Below are positions 48,575 to 57,758 of a stretch of DNA of 64,000 nucleotides, piece after piece. Positions within the stretch are counted from its first letter, which is position 1. The number at the start of each line of letters is the position of its first letter. Position numbers and translations under genes: made by a program. The DNA lies in contig NZ_CP028324.1 of the NCBI RefSeq assembly GCF_003028855.1, forward strand, positions 4,216,001 through 4,280,000, read 5' to 3'. This DNA is from Pseudoduganella armeniaca. Its GTDB lineage: Bacteria; Pseudomonadota; Gammaproteobacteria; Burkholderiales; Burkholderiaceae_D. The notes beneath the pieces are model-generated. The model had not been told where the DNA came from. It did no database searches and was given only the letters and a program-made list of their open reading frames with translations.

Positions 48575-49287
48575 GCGTCGTCGTCCGACAGCAGCGAGGC
48601 TGGCCGCTCTTCCAGTGGCCCGGGCAGCGGCTCGACCAGGTGGGCGCCATCGCGGCCGGCGTAGTTGACCTCCGGGCTGACGCGGTACCACTCGAACATC
48701 TCCGGCCCGAGCGCCATCTGCCGCGCCAGCATCTCGGCCTGTTCCTTCGACAGGTCCGGATCGAGCCAGGTGGCGGCATCCAGCGCGTTCAGCACGACGG
48801 GCCGGCGGTCGTGCACGTCCACCATGCCGCCTTCGGCGTCCGCCGTGATCAGCACGAAACCCGATTCGGCCTTGTGCTCCTTGAACGGGCCGAAGTTGGC
48901 CAGCGCCAGCATGAAGATCGGCTCGCGGTCCTTGCGGTGGATGTGCCAGGGCTGGCGGCGGCCCTTCTCGCCCGTCCACTCGTACCAGCCGTTGGCCGGC
49001 ACGACGGCGCGGCCCGTCTTGAGCAGCTTGCCCCAGTAGTTGTTGGTGACCTTCTCCAGCCGGGCGTTGACGCAGACCGGCAGCTTCTCGGCGGCCCAGG
49101 CGGCCCGGTAGCCCCAGTGCAGGTCGTCCACCGCCAGTTGGCCGTCTTCCATGTGGATGACAGGGCGGTAGGTGCCGGGGGCGGCGTTATAGGTGGGCTG
49201 GGCTTCGCTGCGATAGGCAGCGTCGGCCCAGCCGAAGGCGGCGACGTAGCGCCGCGCGATGTCGTTTTGATCGAAGCGTCCGCACAT
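48571..49287 (-). CDS. yedK: SOS-response-associated peptidase family protein (YedK/HMCES)
   Basis: A 238-residue SRAP protein that begins MCGRFDQND; Cys2 becomes the N-terminal residue and forms a thiazolidine link to abasic sites in single-stranded DNA. Other conserved parts are PTYNAAPGTYRPV, WGYRAAWA, NARLEKV and VVPANGWYEWTG, and the H in DVHDRRPVV. It protects abasic sites in stalled forks from cleavage. The start at 49287 is set by the requirement for Cys2; 13 upstream residues are excluded. No LexA box was seen directly upstream. It is the first gene of a pair with uvrA2. Confidence 0.92.
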   Translation of the reverse strand: MCGRFDQNDIARRYVAAFGWADAAYRSEAQPTYNAAPGTYRPVIHMEDGQLAVDDLHWGYRAAWAAEKLPVCVNARLEKVTNNYWGKLLKTGRAVVPANGWYEWTGEKGRRQPWHIHRKDREPIFMLALANFGPFKEHKAESGFVLITADAEGGMVDVHDRRPVVLNALDAATWLDPDLSKEQAEMLARQMALGPEMFEWYRVSPEVNYAGRDGAHLVEPLPGPLEERPASLLSDDDA

Positions 49288-49353
49288 GGCCCCATCATAG
49301 CAGCCGATCCGGCGCGCTTCGCGCACCGCAGTGGCGCGGCGTCGTATCGCGGC

Positions 49354-50532
49354 TTATTCCGTGCGGCCGGTGGCCGTGTTGTTGACCGGGTCCGGCGTGT
49401 CGCTCCAGACCACGTAGTCGTCCACCGTGTACAGGCGGCATGGCTGGCGGCTGGCCGACTGGCAGGCGGCCAGCGCCCGTTCGTTGACGGACTCGCCCTC
49501 TTCCGCCCAGCCCCAGGCCCCGCTGGACGAGACCGCGAACGCGCGCGGCGTCTGCTTCGACAGGAAGGCGCGGTACTGCTGGCGGCCGCGCTCCGGCAGG
49601 AACGGTACCGCCGCCACGTCGTCCAGCGCGGCATAATTGGTCGGGGCCTGCGGCACCGGCTCGGCCACCGCGTAGACCTGCTCCGTCGGCATGCCGATGC
49701 GCTGCAGGAAGCGCTCCACTTCCGGCAGCCAGATCGGCTGGCCGTCGCGGCTGCCCAGCATCGTGTGGGCGTCGTGCTTGAAGGCGCCGTAGGCCACCAG
49801 GTCGACCCGGCCGCCATTGCCGTGGAAGGCCTCGTGCAGGCGCGACACCAGTTGCGGGCCGAAATAGCTGTCGTTGGCGCCGTACATCCAAAGCGTTTCG
49901 ATACGATTCTTGCGGCCGTACTCGGCAAAGGCGTTGACCAGCGCCTGCTGCCAGTCGCAGCTGCCGCCGTGCACCTTCAGGCCGCCGGCGAAGTTCATCA
50001 CGCCGCGCACACCGGGCAACTCCTGGGTGGACAGCGCCACGCTGGCCAGGCCGCCATACGACTGGCCGGCGATCACGATGCGTTCGCCGTCGATCCAGTT
50101 CAGGCTGCGCGCATAGGCGATCACGTCGGCGATGTCGCCGGCCTGCTGGTAGCCGTTGGCCTTCATATTGCAGCCGTAATCCGTGTAGGTGCCGGTCGAA
50201 TGGGCGAAGCCGGTGCGCATCGGCACCATCACGGCATAACCGCGCTTGACGAACTGCGCCGCCATGTAGACGAAGCGGTCGCGCGACTGCGCCTTCGGGT
50301 CGCCCGGCGACTTGCCATGGTTGATGATCAGCAGCGGGAACGGGCCGGGACCGGCCGGCTTGTACAGCGTGGTCTCCAGTTGCACGTTGAGCGTGGGACC
50401 GGCAGGGACCATGATGATCTGTTCGTTCAGGCGGGCATCCAGCGGCAACTGGGCCTGGGCGGCCGGCAGCGTGGCACAGCCGAGCGCGGCGGCGAGGACG
50501 AATTGGCGGGCTCTGGTGAAAACGGCAAACAT
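49354..50532 (-). CDS. Secreted alpha/beta hydrolase (dienelactone hydrolase-like)
   Basis: A 392-residue protein with a signal peptide (ends PAAQAQ). The hydrolase core shows LLIINHGKSPG (oxyanion region), VIAGQSYGGLASVAL (nucleophile Ser in GQSYGG), MYGANDSYFG (Asp) and FKHDAHTML (His). The last 110 residues form a separate small domain with a likely disulfide pair (ALAACQ, QPCRLY). It is probably an esterase or peptidase acting in the periplasm; substrate unknown. Monocistronic. Confidence 0.83.
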   Translation of the reverse strand: MFAVFTRARQFVLAAALGCATLPAAQAQLPLDARLNEQIIMVPAGPTLNVQLETTLYKPAGPGPFPLLIINHGKSPGDPKAQSRDRFVYMAAQFVKRGYAVMVPMRTGFAHSTGTYTDYGCNMKANGYQQAGDIADVIAYARSLNWIDGERIVIAGQSYGGLASVALSTQELPGVRGVMNFAGGLKVHGGSCDWQQALVNAFAEYGRKNRIETLWMYGANDSYFGPQLVSRLHEAFHGNGGRVDLVAYGAFKHDAHTMLGSRDGQPIWLPEVERFLQRIGMPTEQVYAVAEPVPQAPTNYAALDDVAAVPFLPERGRQQYRAFLSKQTPRAFAVSSSGAWGWAEEGESVNERALAACQSASRQPCRLYTVDDYVVWSDTPDPVNNTATGRTE

Positions 50533-50753
50533 GATACGCTCGGGTAAAATTTACGTGAGGCAATAATCCGATTCTGGTATCAATATTCCCGTAACGCAAT
50601 CCCAAAAAATCAAGCGTGGTCTTTTGTTATCGGAAGAACGCGCGAACTGTTGCGTTAGCGCATCTGTATGCTGCGGTGGCGCGACAGTGCCCCACGCCGC
50701 TGCCACGGCTGACGTTTCTCGAGATAAACTAAAGCGTCTGTCCTGAGTTCACT

Positions 50754-51092
50754 ATGGCAATTTCCTCCCTGACAACCGGCCTGTCTGGCCTGCAGGCCTA
50801 TCAGCAAGGGCTCGCCGTCGAAGGCCACAACACGGCCAACCTGGCGACGCAGGACTTCGTGCCGCAATCGGCCAGCTTCAACGAAGCACGGCCGGCCGGC
50901 ACGGGCGTGACGTTGTCGACGGCGGCGCGCGAGCTGTCCGCCGCACAAGACAGCGGCGCCGCGCCGTCCGGCACCGATCCGGCCGCGTCGATCACCAATT
51001 CGCTGGTCTACAAGCTGGGCTTCAGCCTGTCCGCCAAGGTCATCCAGGCCGCGGACGAGCGGCTGGGCACGCTGATCGACATCAAGGCCTGA
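50754..51092 (+). CDS. Orphan mini flagellar rod-like protein
   Basis: A 112-residue protein whose N-terminus (SSLTTGLSGLQAYQQGLAVEGHNTANLATQDF) resembles the flagellar rod/hook N-terminal motif and whose end (AKVIQAADERLGTLIDIKA) matches the conserved C-terminus of FlgC/FlgG. The middle domain of real rod proteins is missing. No other flagellar gene is in the window. It may cap or modify the rod, or be a decayed duplicate. The ATG lies 30 bases after an AT-rich stretch. Confidence 0.75.
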   Translation: MAISSLTTGLSGLQAYQQGLAVEGHNTANLATQDFVPQSASFNEARPAGTGVTLSTAARELSAAQDSGAAPSGTDPAASITNSLVYKLGFSLSAKVIQAADERLGTLIDIKA

Positions 51093-51171
51093 GGAACGCT
51101 GCGCGTCCGGTACGCCTGAGAAATAACAAGCGATATGGCATGATCGCCTGTCTTCTTTACCGATAGCCAGC

Positions 51172-51849
51172 ATGCCGATTACCCATCTGATTTCCGACTG
51201 CGACGGCGTCCTGATCGACAGCGAAGCCGTCGCCCTGCAAGCCCTGGCCGATTTCCTGGTGCCGCTTACCGGGGAACGCGACCGCCTCATCGAACTGATC
51301 CGCCCACGCCTGGGCCTGAAACTGGAAGCGCTGGTGCTGGGCATCTGCGCCGAACTGCGCCTGCCGGAACCGACCGTGCCGGACCTGGCCGTCATGCGCG
51401 GCGTGGTCGAAGGCGAATGCGATCGCAAGGCGCAGCCCGTGCCCGGCGTGCGTGCGGCACTGGAGGCGATCCCGCTGCCGAAAGCGGTGGCCAGCAACAG
51501 CCGGCTGATGCGGGTGCAGGGCCTGCTGGAGCGCACCGGACTGATTTCCCTGTTTGCCGGCGGCCTGTACACGGCCGACATCGCCGGGCGGCCGAAACCG
51601 GACCCGGCCGTCTACTTGACGGCTGCCGCCGGCATGGGCGCGGCGACAGCCAATTGCGTGGTGATCGAGGACAGCGTGACGGGCGTGCACGCGGCCGTGG
51701 CGGCCGGCGCCGTCGTGCTGGGATTCACGGGCGGGCCGCACAGTCCGGCGGGACAGGCGGAGCGCCTGCTGCAGGCCGGGGCACGGCTGACGTTCGAGAC
51801 GATGGAGCAATTGCCGGGGTTGGTGGAGGGCTTGCGCAGCCGCGCTTGA
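51172..51849 (+). CDS. HAD-superfamily hydrolase, subfamily IA
   Basis: A 225-residue phosphatase-like protein with the HAD motifs SDCDGVLIDSE (nucleophile Asp), ASNS (motif 2), GRPKPDP (Lys) and VIEDSVTGV (acidic motif 4). It has the helical cap of beta-phosphoglucomutase/phosphoglycolate phosphatase relatives (YieH-like). It dephosphorylates a small sugar phosphate or nucleotide; exact substrate unknown. Cytoplasmic, monocistronic. Confidence 0.87.
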   Translation: MPITHLISDCDGVLIDSEAVALQALADFLVPLTGERDRLIELIRPRLGLKLEALVLGICAELRLPEPTVPDLAVMRGVVEGECDRKAQPVPGVRAALEAIPLPKAVASNSRLMRVQGLLERTGLISLFAGGLYTADIAGRPKPDPAVYLTAAAGMGAATANCVVIEDSVTGVHAAVAAGAVVLGFTGGPHSPAGQAERLLQAGARLTFETMEQLPGLVEGLRSRA

Positions 51850-51998
51850 AAGCCGCGCGACTGGCGCCATTCGGTAGAGTTGGAATAACCTGATGCCGAA
51901 CGACCGGCATCACGACCGATGATGAAGAACGCTGCCTAGATGAGTCACCGTGACAGCCGCCCGCAGAGCTGCCGGATGCAGCATGCGGGCCGTGCGCT

Positions 51999-52856
51999 TC
52001 AGCCCCCCATCCCCATCCGCTCCCCCGGCGACACCCCCTCCAGCAAGCCGTCGATCGTATGCTCCTGCACGATCGGATCGAGCGTATCGACCACGCGGCA
52101 CGTGAGGTGACGGCGGACCTGTTCCGGCAGGCTGTCGTAGTACGGCCGCGTCAGCTGCAGGTCGTGCTTGTCGGCGTTGCGGGCGTCGGGTGCGTCCACG
52201 CCGAGCACGAACACGGGGCGCGACCTGTTGGAGCGGTTCGCGGTGCCGCGGTGGATCGTCAGCGCCGAACGGGCCGAGATGTCGCCCATCTGCGCCAGCT
52301 TGCGCTGGGCCAGCGCCTCGTAGCGCGGCCACAGCTCGCGCGCCGGGAACATCGGGTCGCCGCCGGCCAAGGTGTCCCACTGCGTGCCGGGCGCGATCTC
52401 GAACGGACCCATCTCCTCCGTCACGTCCACCGTCGTGATATTGAACGCCAGCGAGTTCAGGCGGCGGCCCGCCAGGGTCGCTTCGGGTGCCGGGAAGTCG
52501 CGGTGCCAGGGCTGGTGCAGCGCGCCTGGGCCCGGCACGTCGAAGCCGGCTTCGACGATGCGGTAGTCCGGCCCCAGCACCGCTTCGCAGACCGCGACGA
52601 CCCAGGGATGCGTGATGATGTCGACAAAGCCGCGCAACCGCTCCGGGTGGATTTCCACGTAAAAGCGGCTCGGTCCGCGCGGCAGCGCGCCGCCCGGCTG
52701 GCTCAGGGCCTGCCGGAACAGCACGTCGATGTCCTCGCCCAGCTGCGTCACCCACTCGCGGCTGAAGGCGCCCTTGCAGGCGATGAAGCCGTCGCCGTAC
52801 AGCCCGCCCATGATGGCGGCCACGTTGTAGTGCGCCTGCGCGCCTGGCTGATTCAT
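51999..52856 (-). CDS. Phytanoyl-CoA dioxygenase (PhyH) family protein
   Basis: A 285-residue non-haem iron, 2-oxoglutarate-dependent oxygenase. The iron ligands appear as HRD (in QPWHRDFPAPEA) and a later His in LTIHRGTANRS with the following Arg for 2-oxoglutarate. Relatives hydroxylate lipids, ectoine, antibiotics or other small molecules; substrate cannot be predicted. It is monocistronic. Confidence 0.83.
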   Translation of the reverse strand: MNQPGAQAHYNVAAIMGGLYGDGFIACKGAFSREWVTQLGEDIDVLFRQALSQPGGALPRGPSRFYVEIHPERLRGFVDIITHPWVVAVCEAVLGPDYRIVEAGFDVPGPGALHQPWHRDFPAPEATLAGRRLNSLAFNITTVDVTEEMGPFEIAPGTQWDTLAGGDPMFPARELWPRYEALAQRKLAQMGDISARSALTIHRGTANRSNRSRPVFVLGVDAPDARNADKHDLQLTRPYYDSLPEQVRRHLTCRVVDTLDPIVQEHTIDGLLEGVSPGERMGMGG

Positions 52857-53013
52857 ATGCTCCTCCGTATCGTTGCTGACGGCAGACCATTGTAGTCAAT
52901 CCGGCCCCGGCGGGCGGCACGCCTGGCGAACGGCGCGCATGTGTGCGGTCCCGAACAGCGCCCGGCACGTCGACCGCCTACCATGGGGCCGACATGAACC
53001 GAAGGACAGCATT

Positions 53014-54723
53014 ATGGCCACCGGCAACGACATCAACGACAAGAACCGATCCACCGAAGTCCAGGGCGGCGGCCAGAGCATGGGCGTGCTGGCAGAGGGA
53101 CAGCTGGAAGGCAATTCGGTCACGCCCACCGGCAACCCGGGGATACGCCACTGGCAGGCGACCTTTATCGACGACGCCGGCCTGGACGAGCGCGGCAACA
53201 TCTTCTTTGCAGCCGTCGAGATGACGCGCATGCCGATGCTGGTGACCGACCCCAACCAGCCGGACAACCCGATCGTCTTCGCCAACAACGCCTTCTATGA
53301 CCTGACCTTGTACCGCGAGCAGGACATCCTGGGCCACAACTGCCGCCTGCTGCAGGGCCCCGAGACGGACCCGGCAACCATCGACGAGGTACGCCAGGCC
53401 ATCCGCGAGCACCGCGCGGTGGCCGTCGACATCCTCAACTACAAGGCCGACGGCACGCCGTTCTGGAATGCGCTGTTCATCGGCCCCATCTTCGACAAGC
53501 AGGGCAAGCTGCTGCACTTCTTCGCTTCGCAGATGGACATCACCCAGCGCCGCGTCTATGAGCACTCGTACCTGCAGGCGCAGAAGATGGAAGCGATCGG
53601 CCAGCTGACGGCCGGCCTGGCGCACGATTTCAACAACCTGCTGCAGGTCATCAACGGCAACCTGGAACTGGCCCAGCGCCTGCTCGCCAATCCGCAACAG
53701 GCGCGCGAAGCCATCGGCCGGGCCCAGAAGGCGGCGATGAAAGGCGGCGCGCTGACGCAGCAGTTGCTGACCTTCGCGCGCAAGCAGCGCCTGGAGCCGC
53801 GCCGCATCAACCTCAACGCACTGGTGGTGGATTTCAGCGAGATGCTGGTGCGCACCCTGGGCGAGCACGTGCAGCTGCACCTCGACCTGCGTCCCGGCCT
53901 GCCGCCCTGCCTGCTCGACCCCACCCACCTTGAGATGGCACTGCTCAACGTGCTGATCAACGCGCGCGACGCGATGCCGCGCGGCGGCACCGTCACCGTC
54001 GGCACCTCGCTGCTGTCCGAACCGGAGCACCGCCAGCGCCTGGGCCTGCCGCCCGGACGCTACGTCGTGCTGTGCGTGATCGACGAGGGCGAAGGCATGC
54101 CGCCGGAAGTGCTGCGGCGGGCCACCGAGCCGTTCTTCACCACCAAGGGCCCGGGTACCGGCCTCGGCCTGGCCATGGTGCACGGCTTCGTGCAGCAGTC
54201 GCACGGCCGCCTGGAGCTGGACAGCGAAACGGGCCGCGGTACCACCGTGCGGCTGATCTTCCCGGTCGCCGACCAGCGCGAGGAACGCATCGGTCCGGCC
54301 GGGGCGGCACCGGCACCGCAGGCGGAACAGCCCGGCAAGGGCACCGTGCTGATCGTCGAGGACAACGACGACGTGCGCGAACTGGGCCAGACCATGCTGG
54401 AGGCGAACGGCTACCGGGTGCGTGCCGTCGCCAGCGGCGAACAGGCGCTGCGGGTGCTGCAGGAAGACGACGGCATCGGCCTGCTGTTCAGCGACGTGAT
54501 CATGCCCGGCGGGATGAACGGACTGGAGTTGGCCGAGCAGGTCCGCCAGCGCTGGCCGCAACTGCCGATCCTGCTGACGACGGGGTATATGGAACAACTG
54601 CCGGGCAAGGACCGCGACGCGCTGCCGGTGCTGGCCAAGCCCTACAACCTGACCAACCTGCTCGACAAGATCGCCGCCACGTTGAACGGCGAGGCGCTGC
54701 GGCCCCACCCTGCCGTGCTGTAG
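53014..54723 (+). CDS. LOV-domain hybrid histidine kinase (blue-light receptor)
   Basis: A 569-residue soluble protein. Residues about 65-180 are a LOV domain: GHNCRLLQG with the flavin-adduct Cys110, and NYKADGTPFWNALFIGPI with the flavin-contact Asn residues. HisKA follows (GQLTAGLAHDFNNLLQ, phospho-His near 204), then HATPase (GTGLGLAM) and a C-terminal receiver with LLFSDVIMP. It should bind FMN, form a cysteinyl adduct in blue light, and change its kinase activity, passing phosphate to its own receiver. No DNA-binding partner is adjacent. The ATG has GAAGGA upstream. It ends convergently, 2 bases from a degenerate receiver gene. Confidence 0.92.
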   Translation: MATGNDINDKNRSTEVQGGGQSMGVLAEGQLEGNSVTPTGNPGIRHWQATFIDDAGLDERGNIFFAAVEMTRMPMLVTDPNQPDNPIVFANNAFYDLTLYREQDILGHNCRLLQGPETDPATIDEVRQAIREHRAVAVDILNYKADGTPFWNALFIGPIFDKQGKLLHFFASQMDITQRRVYEHSYLQAQKMEAIGQLTAGLAHDFNNLLQVINGNLELAQRLLANPQQAREAIGRAQKAAMKGGALTQQLLTFARKQRLEPRRINLNALVVDFSEMLVRTLGEHVQLHLDLRPGLPPCLLDPTHLEMALLNVLINARDAMPRGGTVTVGTSLLSEPEHRQRLGLPPGRYVVLCVIDEGEGMPPEVLRRATEPFFTTKGPGTGLGLAMVHGFVQQSHGRLELDSETGRGTTVRLIFPVADQREERIGPAGAAPAPQAEQPGKGTVLIVEDNDDVRELGQTMLEANGYRVRAVASGEQALRVLQEDDGIGLLFSDVIMPGGMNGLELAEQVRQRWPQLPILLTTGYMEQLPGKDRDALPVLAKPYNLTNLLDKIAATLNGEALRPHPAVL

Positions 54724-54725
54724 GC

Positions 54726-55142
54726 CTACCAGCCGATGGTGGGCTTGACGGCCAGCCCGTCGCCATCGAGTTTCCAGACCGGCTTGCCGGTAAAGGGCGG
54801 GCACGGTGCACGCAGGATGTAGTCGAAGCAGCGGTGCCGGTCCAGCAGCCCCATGTCACGCCCCAGCATGGCCAGGATGCGCATGCGTGCGCAGCCGGGG
54901 ATCGTGCGCAGCGCACGCGCCAGCTGGAAGCCGTCCAGGTATTGCAGGTCCATGCCCAGCACGGCCACCGAAGGGAAGAAGGTGCGGGCCTTGTCCAGCG
55001 CCGACACGCCATCGAACGCCAGGCGCACCGTGAAACCGGACGTGACGAACACGCGCGCCAGCGCCTCGGCCGCCGCGCGGTCGCCGCAGGCGACCAGGAT
55101 GCGGTCGCCTGGCCTGAAAGGAGTAATCAGCGTGGCAGTCAT
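54726..55142 (-). CDS. Degenerate receiver-domain protein
   Basis: A 138-residue protein with the receiver fold outline (ILVACGDRAAAEALARVFVTSGFTVRLAFDGVSALDKA), but key residues are gone. The acidic pair after strand 1 reads CG, and the phospho-acceptor position, counted from the conserved DG in LQYLDGF, is Gly. The strand-5 Lys is also not found. It should therefore not be phosphorylated in the normal way. Start is either of two adjacent ATGs (55145 or 55142); GGAG spacing favours 55142. It is convergent with the LOV kinase and may be functionally linked. Confidence 0.7.
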   Translation of the reverse strand: MTATLITPFRPGDRILVACGDRAAAEALARVFVTSGFTVRLAFDGVSALDKARTFFPSVAVLGMDLQYLDGFQLARALRTIPGCARMRILAMLGRDMGLLDRHRCFDYILRAPCPPFTGKPVWKLDGDGLAVKPTIGW

Positions 55143-55287
55143 CATCGTCTCCAGCCTGTCGTGCGACGGGTATGCCTCGTTGCCGTGGCGAAAAACCTGC
55201 CTGGCGTGTATCCGTGCATGCATGTCGCCGACAGATTCATATGTGCTCCATTCTGCGCTATCCTGTCCTTTCCACCAAGGGGACAGC

Positions 55288-55920
55288 ATGCGTGTCACTG
55301 TCAGCTTACCATTGCGCGACCGCGATCAGGCGGCTCATTTGCTGGCCGATCGTCTTGGCGCGTGGCGTGGCCGCAACCCGCTGGTGCTGGCGATCCCGCG
55401 CGGCGCCGTGCCGATGGGCCGCATCCTGGCCGACCGCCTCGGTGGCCAGCTCGACGTGGTACTGGTCCGTAAGATCGCGTCCGCCATCGATCCGGAGCTG
55501 GCCGTCGGCGCCGTGGACGAGCATGGCAACCGCGAGCTGGCGCCCTGGTTCCACCGGGCCCGCACCAGCATGGACTGGGTCGAGCAGCAGACGAGCGAAC
55601 AGATCGCGTTGATGCGGCAGCGCCGCGCCGCCTATGGCCCGGCCGCGCCGGTCGCGGGCCGCTGCGCCATCGTGGTCGATGACGGCCTGGCCACCGGCTC
55701 GACGATGGCCGCGGCCCTGCGCGCGCTGCGCGTGCAGCAACCGGAACGGCTGGTCGTCGCCGTCCCTGTCGCTTCGCGCGAGGCATTGGCGCTGATCGCG
55801 CCGCTGTGCGACGAGACCGTGTGCCTGGCGGTGCCGCCCGACTTCACGGCGGTCAGCCGCTGCTACGAGGATTTCCCGCAAGTGGAGGACGCCGCCGCCA
55901 TCGCCCTGCTGCGCCCTTAA
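55288..55920 (+). CDS. Phosphoribosyltransferase-family protein
   Basis: A 210-residue protein with AIPRGAVPMGRILADRLGG, LVRKI and the PRPP loop VVDDGLATGSTMAAAL. Such stand-alone domains, often beside dienelactone hydrolases or stress genes, are of unknown substrate. The ATG follows AAGGGGACAGC. Its stop overlaps the stop of the convergent ZIP transporter by 3 bases. Confidence 0.8.
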   Translation: MRVTVSLPLRDRDQAAHLLADRLGAWRGRNPLVLAIPRGAVPMGRILADRLGGQLDVVLVRKIASAIDPELAVGAVDEHGNRELAPWFHRARTSMDWVEQQTSEQIALMRQRRAAYGPAAPVAGRCAIVVDDGLATGSTMAAALRALRVQQPERLVVAVPVASREALALIAPLCDETVCLAVPPDFTAVSRCYEDFPQVEDAAAIALLRP

Positions 55921-56802
55921 GCGAGCGCCGTGTCCAGCACCATCATCAGGATGAAGCCGAACACCACGGCGCACGAGGCACTGGTCGCATTGCCGTTGCG
56001 ATGCGATTCCGGCACCACGTCGTGCGCGATGACGAACAGCATGGCCCGGCCGCCAGCGCCAGGCCCACGGCAGCAGGCCGCGGGCGTATTCGATCAGCAC
56101 GGCGCCGCTGACGGCGGCCACCGGCTCGATCAGCCCGGAGGCCACGCCCAGCGCGCACGCGAACAGCCGGCCGTAGCCGACCGTGCGCAACGCCAGCGCC
56201 ACCACCAGGCCTTCCGGCACGTCCTGGATCGAGATGCCGGTGGCCAGGCTGTGCGCCTTGACGGGATCGACGCCGGCATAGGCCACGCCGATGGCCAGCC
56301 CTTCCGGCAGGTTGTGGATGGCCACGGCCGCGACGAACAGCCAGGCACGCTTGAGCGAATCGCTGCGCGCGGGGTCGGCGCCATCGAGCAGGGATTCGTG
56401 TCGTGCGACCCGGTCCAGCAGCAATACCAGGCCCATGCCCAGCACGATGCCGCCGCCGACCGTCAGGCTGGCGCCGAACGGGCTCGCGCCGGCGCCCTTG
56501 GCCGCGGCAATGGCCGGGATCACGAGCGAAAAGGCCGTCGCCGCCAGCATCACGCCGGCGCCGAAGCCCAGGAAACCATCGTAGGTCCGTTGCGAGAACT
56601 TCTGCGACAGCAGCACGGGCAAGGTGCCCAGCGCCGTCGCCAGCGCCGCCATGGCGCCCCCCATCAGGGCGCCATGGACGCGGCCGTCGAAGGCCTGCAC
56701 TTCGCCCACGATATCGTCCAGCAATGCCAGCGCACCGGCGAGGCAAATCGCCGCGCCCAGTGCCAGGCGCAAGTTCTGCGGGAACGCGCGGGCAATCTGC
56801 AT
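55917..56802 (-). pseudogene. ZIP-family metal transporter, frameshifted near its C-terminus
   Basis: About 295 residues when restored. The intact part has eight hydrophobic segments and the metal-binding ZIP motifs HNLPEGLAIGVAYAG and SIQDVPEGLVVALAL. At about 56045-56066 the frame breaks: LLPWA should be followed by LALAAGAMLFVIAHDVVPESH, which is found only by adding one C and one G (GGCCTGG to GGCCCTGG, CCGGGCC to CCGGGGCC on the coding strand). The restored end LDTALA-stop overlaps the neighbour's stop neatly. ZIP proteins import Zn, Mn or Fe. It follows the manganese catalase gene by 2 bases, so Mn is the likely metal. Confidence 0.82.
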
Positions 56803-56804
56803 GG

Positions 56805-57758
56805 TCAGCCTTTCGTGTAATCGCCGTCACCGCCCGGAGCGGTCTTCGGGCCACCGCTGGCGGAGGCCGAATCGATCTGGCCCGGATCGGCCATCATGCC
56901 CAGTTCCGCGCCCGTCAGCGGGTCGACGGTCGGGTTCGACTGCGTGCGCAGGCCCATCTGATTCAGCACCTCGGCATCCTTGGCCGGCAGTTCGACCGAC
57001 GATTCGCCGCCGCCGCCATCCACGCCCATCTGCTGGTCGCGGTCGGACACCACGTTCCACTTCGAACCGCTGTTCCACGAGCCATTGATTTCCGGGCCGC
57101 CCTGCGACATGTTGAAGTAGACGCTGGCAAACTCGGGCCGGCCGGCCAGCTTGCCCGGAGGGAAGTTCGGCTGGATCGAGTACAGCGCCTTCTCGAACGA
57201 TTTCTGGTGCGCGATCTCGCGCGTCATCAGGAAGCCCAGCGCTTCCTTGACGCCCGGGTCGTCGGTCAGGTTGATCAGGCGTTCGTAGACGATCTTGGCG
57301 CGCGCCTCGGCCGCGATGTTCGAGCGCAGGTCGGCGGTCGGCTCGGAGATGCTGTCGATATAAGCCGCCGTCCACGGCACGCCGGCCGAATTGGTCAGCG
57401 GCGCGCCGGCGCCGTACAGCACCTGCGTGATGTGGCTGTCATTGCCCGCGCCGGTGATCTTGCGATACAGCTCGCCCTCCTCTTCCACGCCTTCGGCCAG
57501 CGCGCCCTTGGCACCCTTGTTCAGCATCACGACGATATTGCCGATCACTTCCAGGTGGCTGAGCTCCTCGGTGGCGATATCGAACAGCATGTCTTTGCGG
57601 CCGGGATCGTCCTCGGCAACGGCCTGGGTGAAGTAGCGCATCGCCGCGGCCAGTTCGCCCTGCGGGCCGCCGAACTGTTCGAGCATCAGGTTCGCCAGAC
57701 CCGGGTTGGGGCCGCTGACGCGGACGGTGTACTGGAGACGCTTATTATGTGCAAACAT
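56805..57758 (-). CDS. Manganese catalase
   Basis: A 317-residue protein of the non-haem catalase family. The four-helix bundle with dimanganese ligands is seen in LANLMLEQFGGPQGELAAAMRYF, ATEELSHLEVIGN (E..H), SNIAAEARAKIVYERL (E) and MTREIAHQKSFEKAL (E..H). It converts hydrogen peroxide to water and oxygen in the cytoplasm. AGGAGGAATC precedes the ATG. The acidic/Gly-rich tail is typical. It is the first gene of an operon with a ZIP metal importer. Confidence 0.93.
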   Translation of the reverse strand: MFAHNKRLQYTVRVSGPNPGLANLMLEQFGGPQGELAAAMRYFTQAVAEDDPGRKDMLFDIATEELSHLEVIGNIVVMLNKGAKGALAEGVEEEGELYRKITGAGNDSHITQVLYGAGAPLTNSAGVPWTAAYIDSISEPTADLRSNIAAEARAKIVYERLINLTDDPGVKEALGFLMTREIAHQKSFEKALYSIQPNFPPGKLAGRPEFASVYFNMSQGGPEINGSWNSGSKWNVVSDRDQQMGVDGGGGESSVELPAKDAEVLNQMGLRTQSNPTVDPLTGAELGMMADPGQIDSASASGGPKTAPGGDGDYTKG

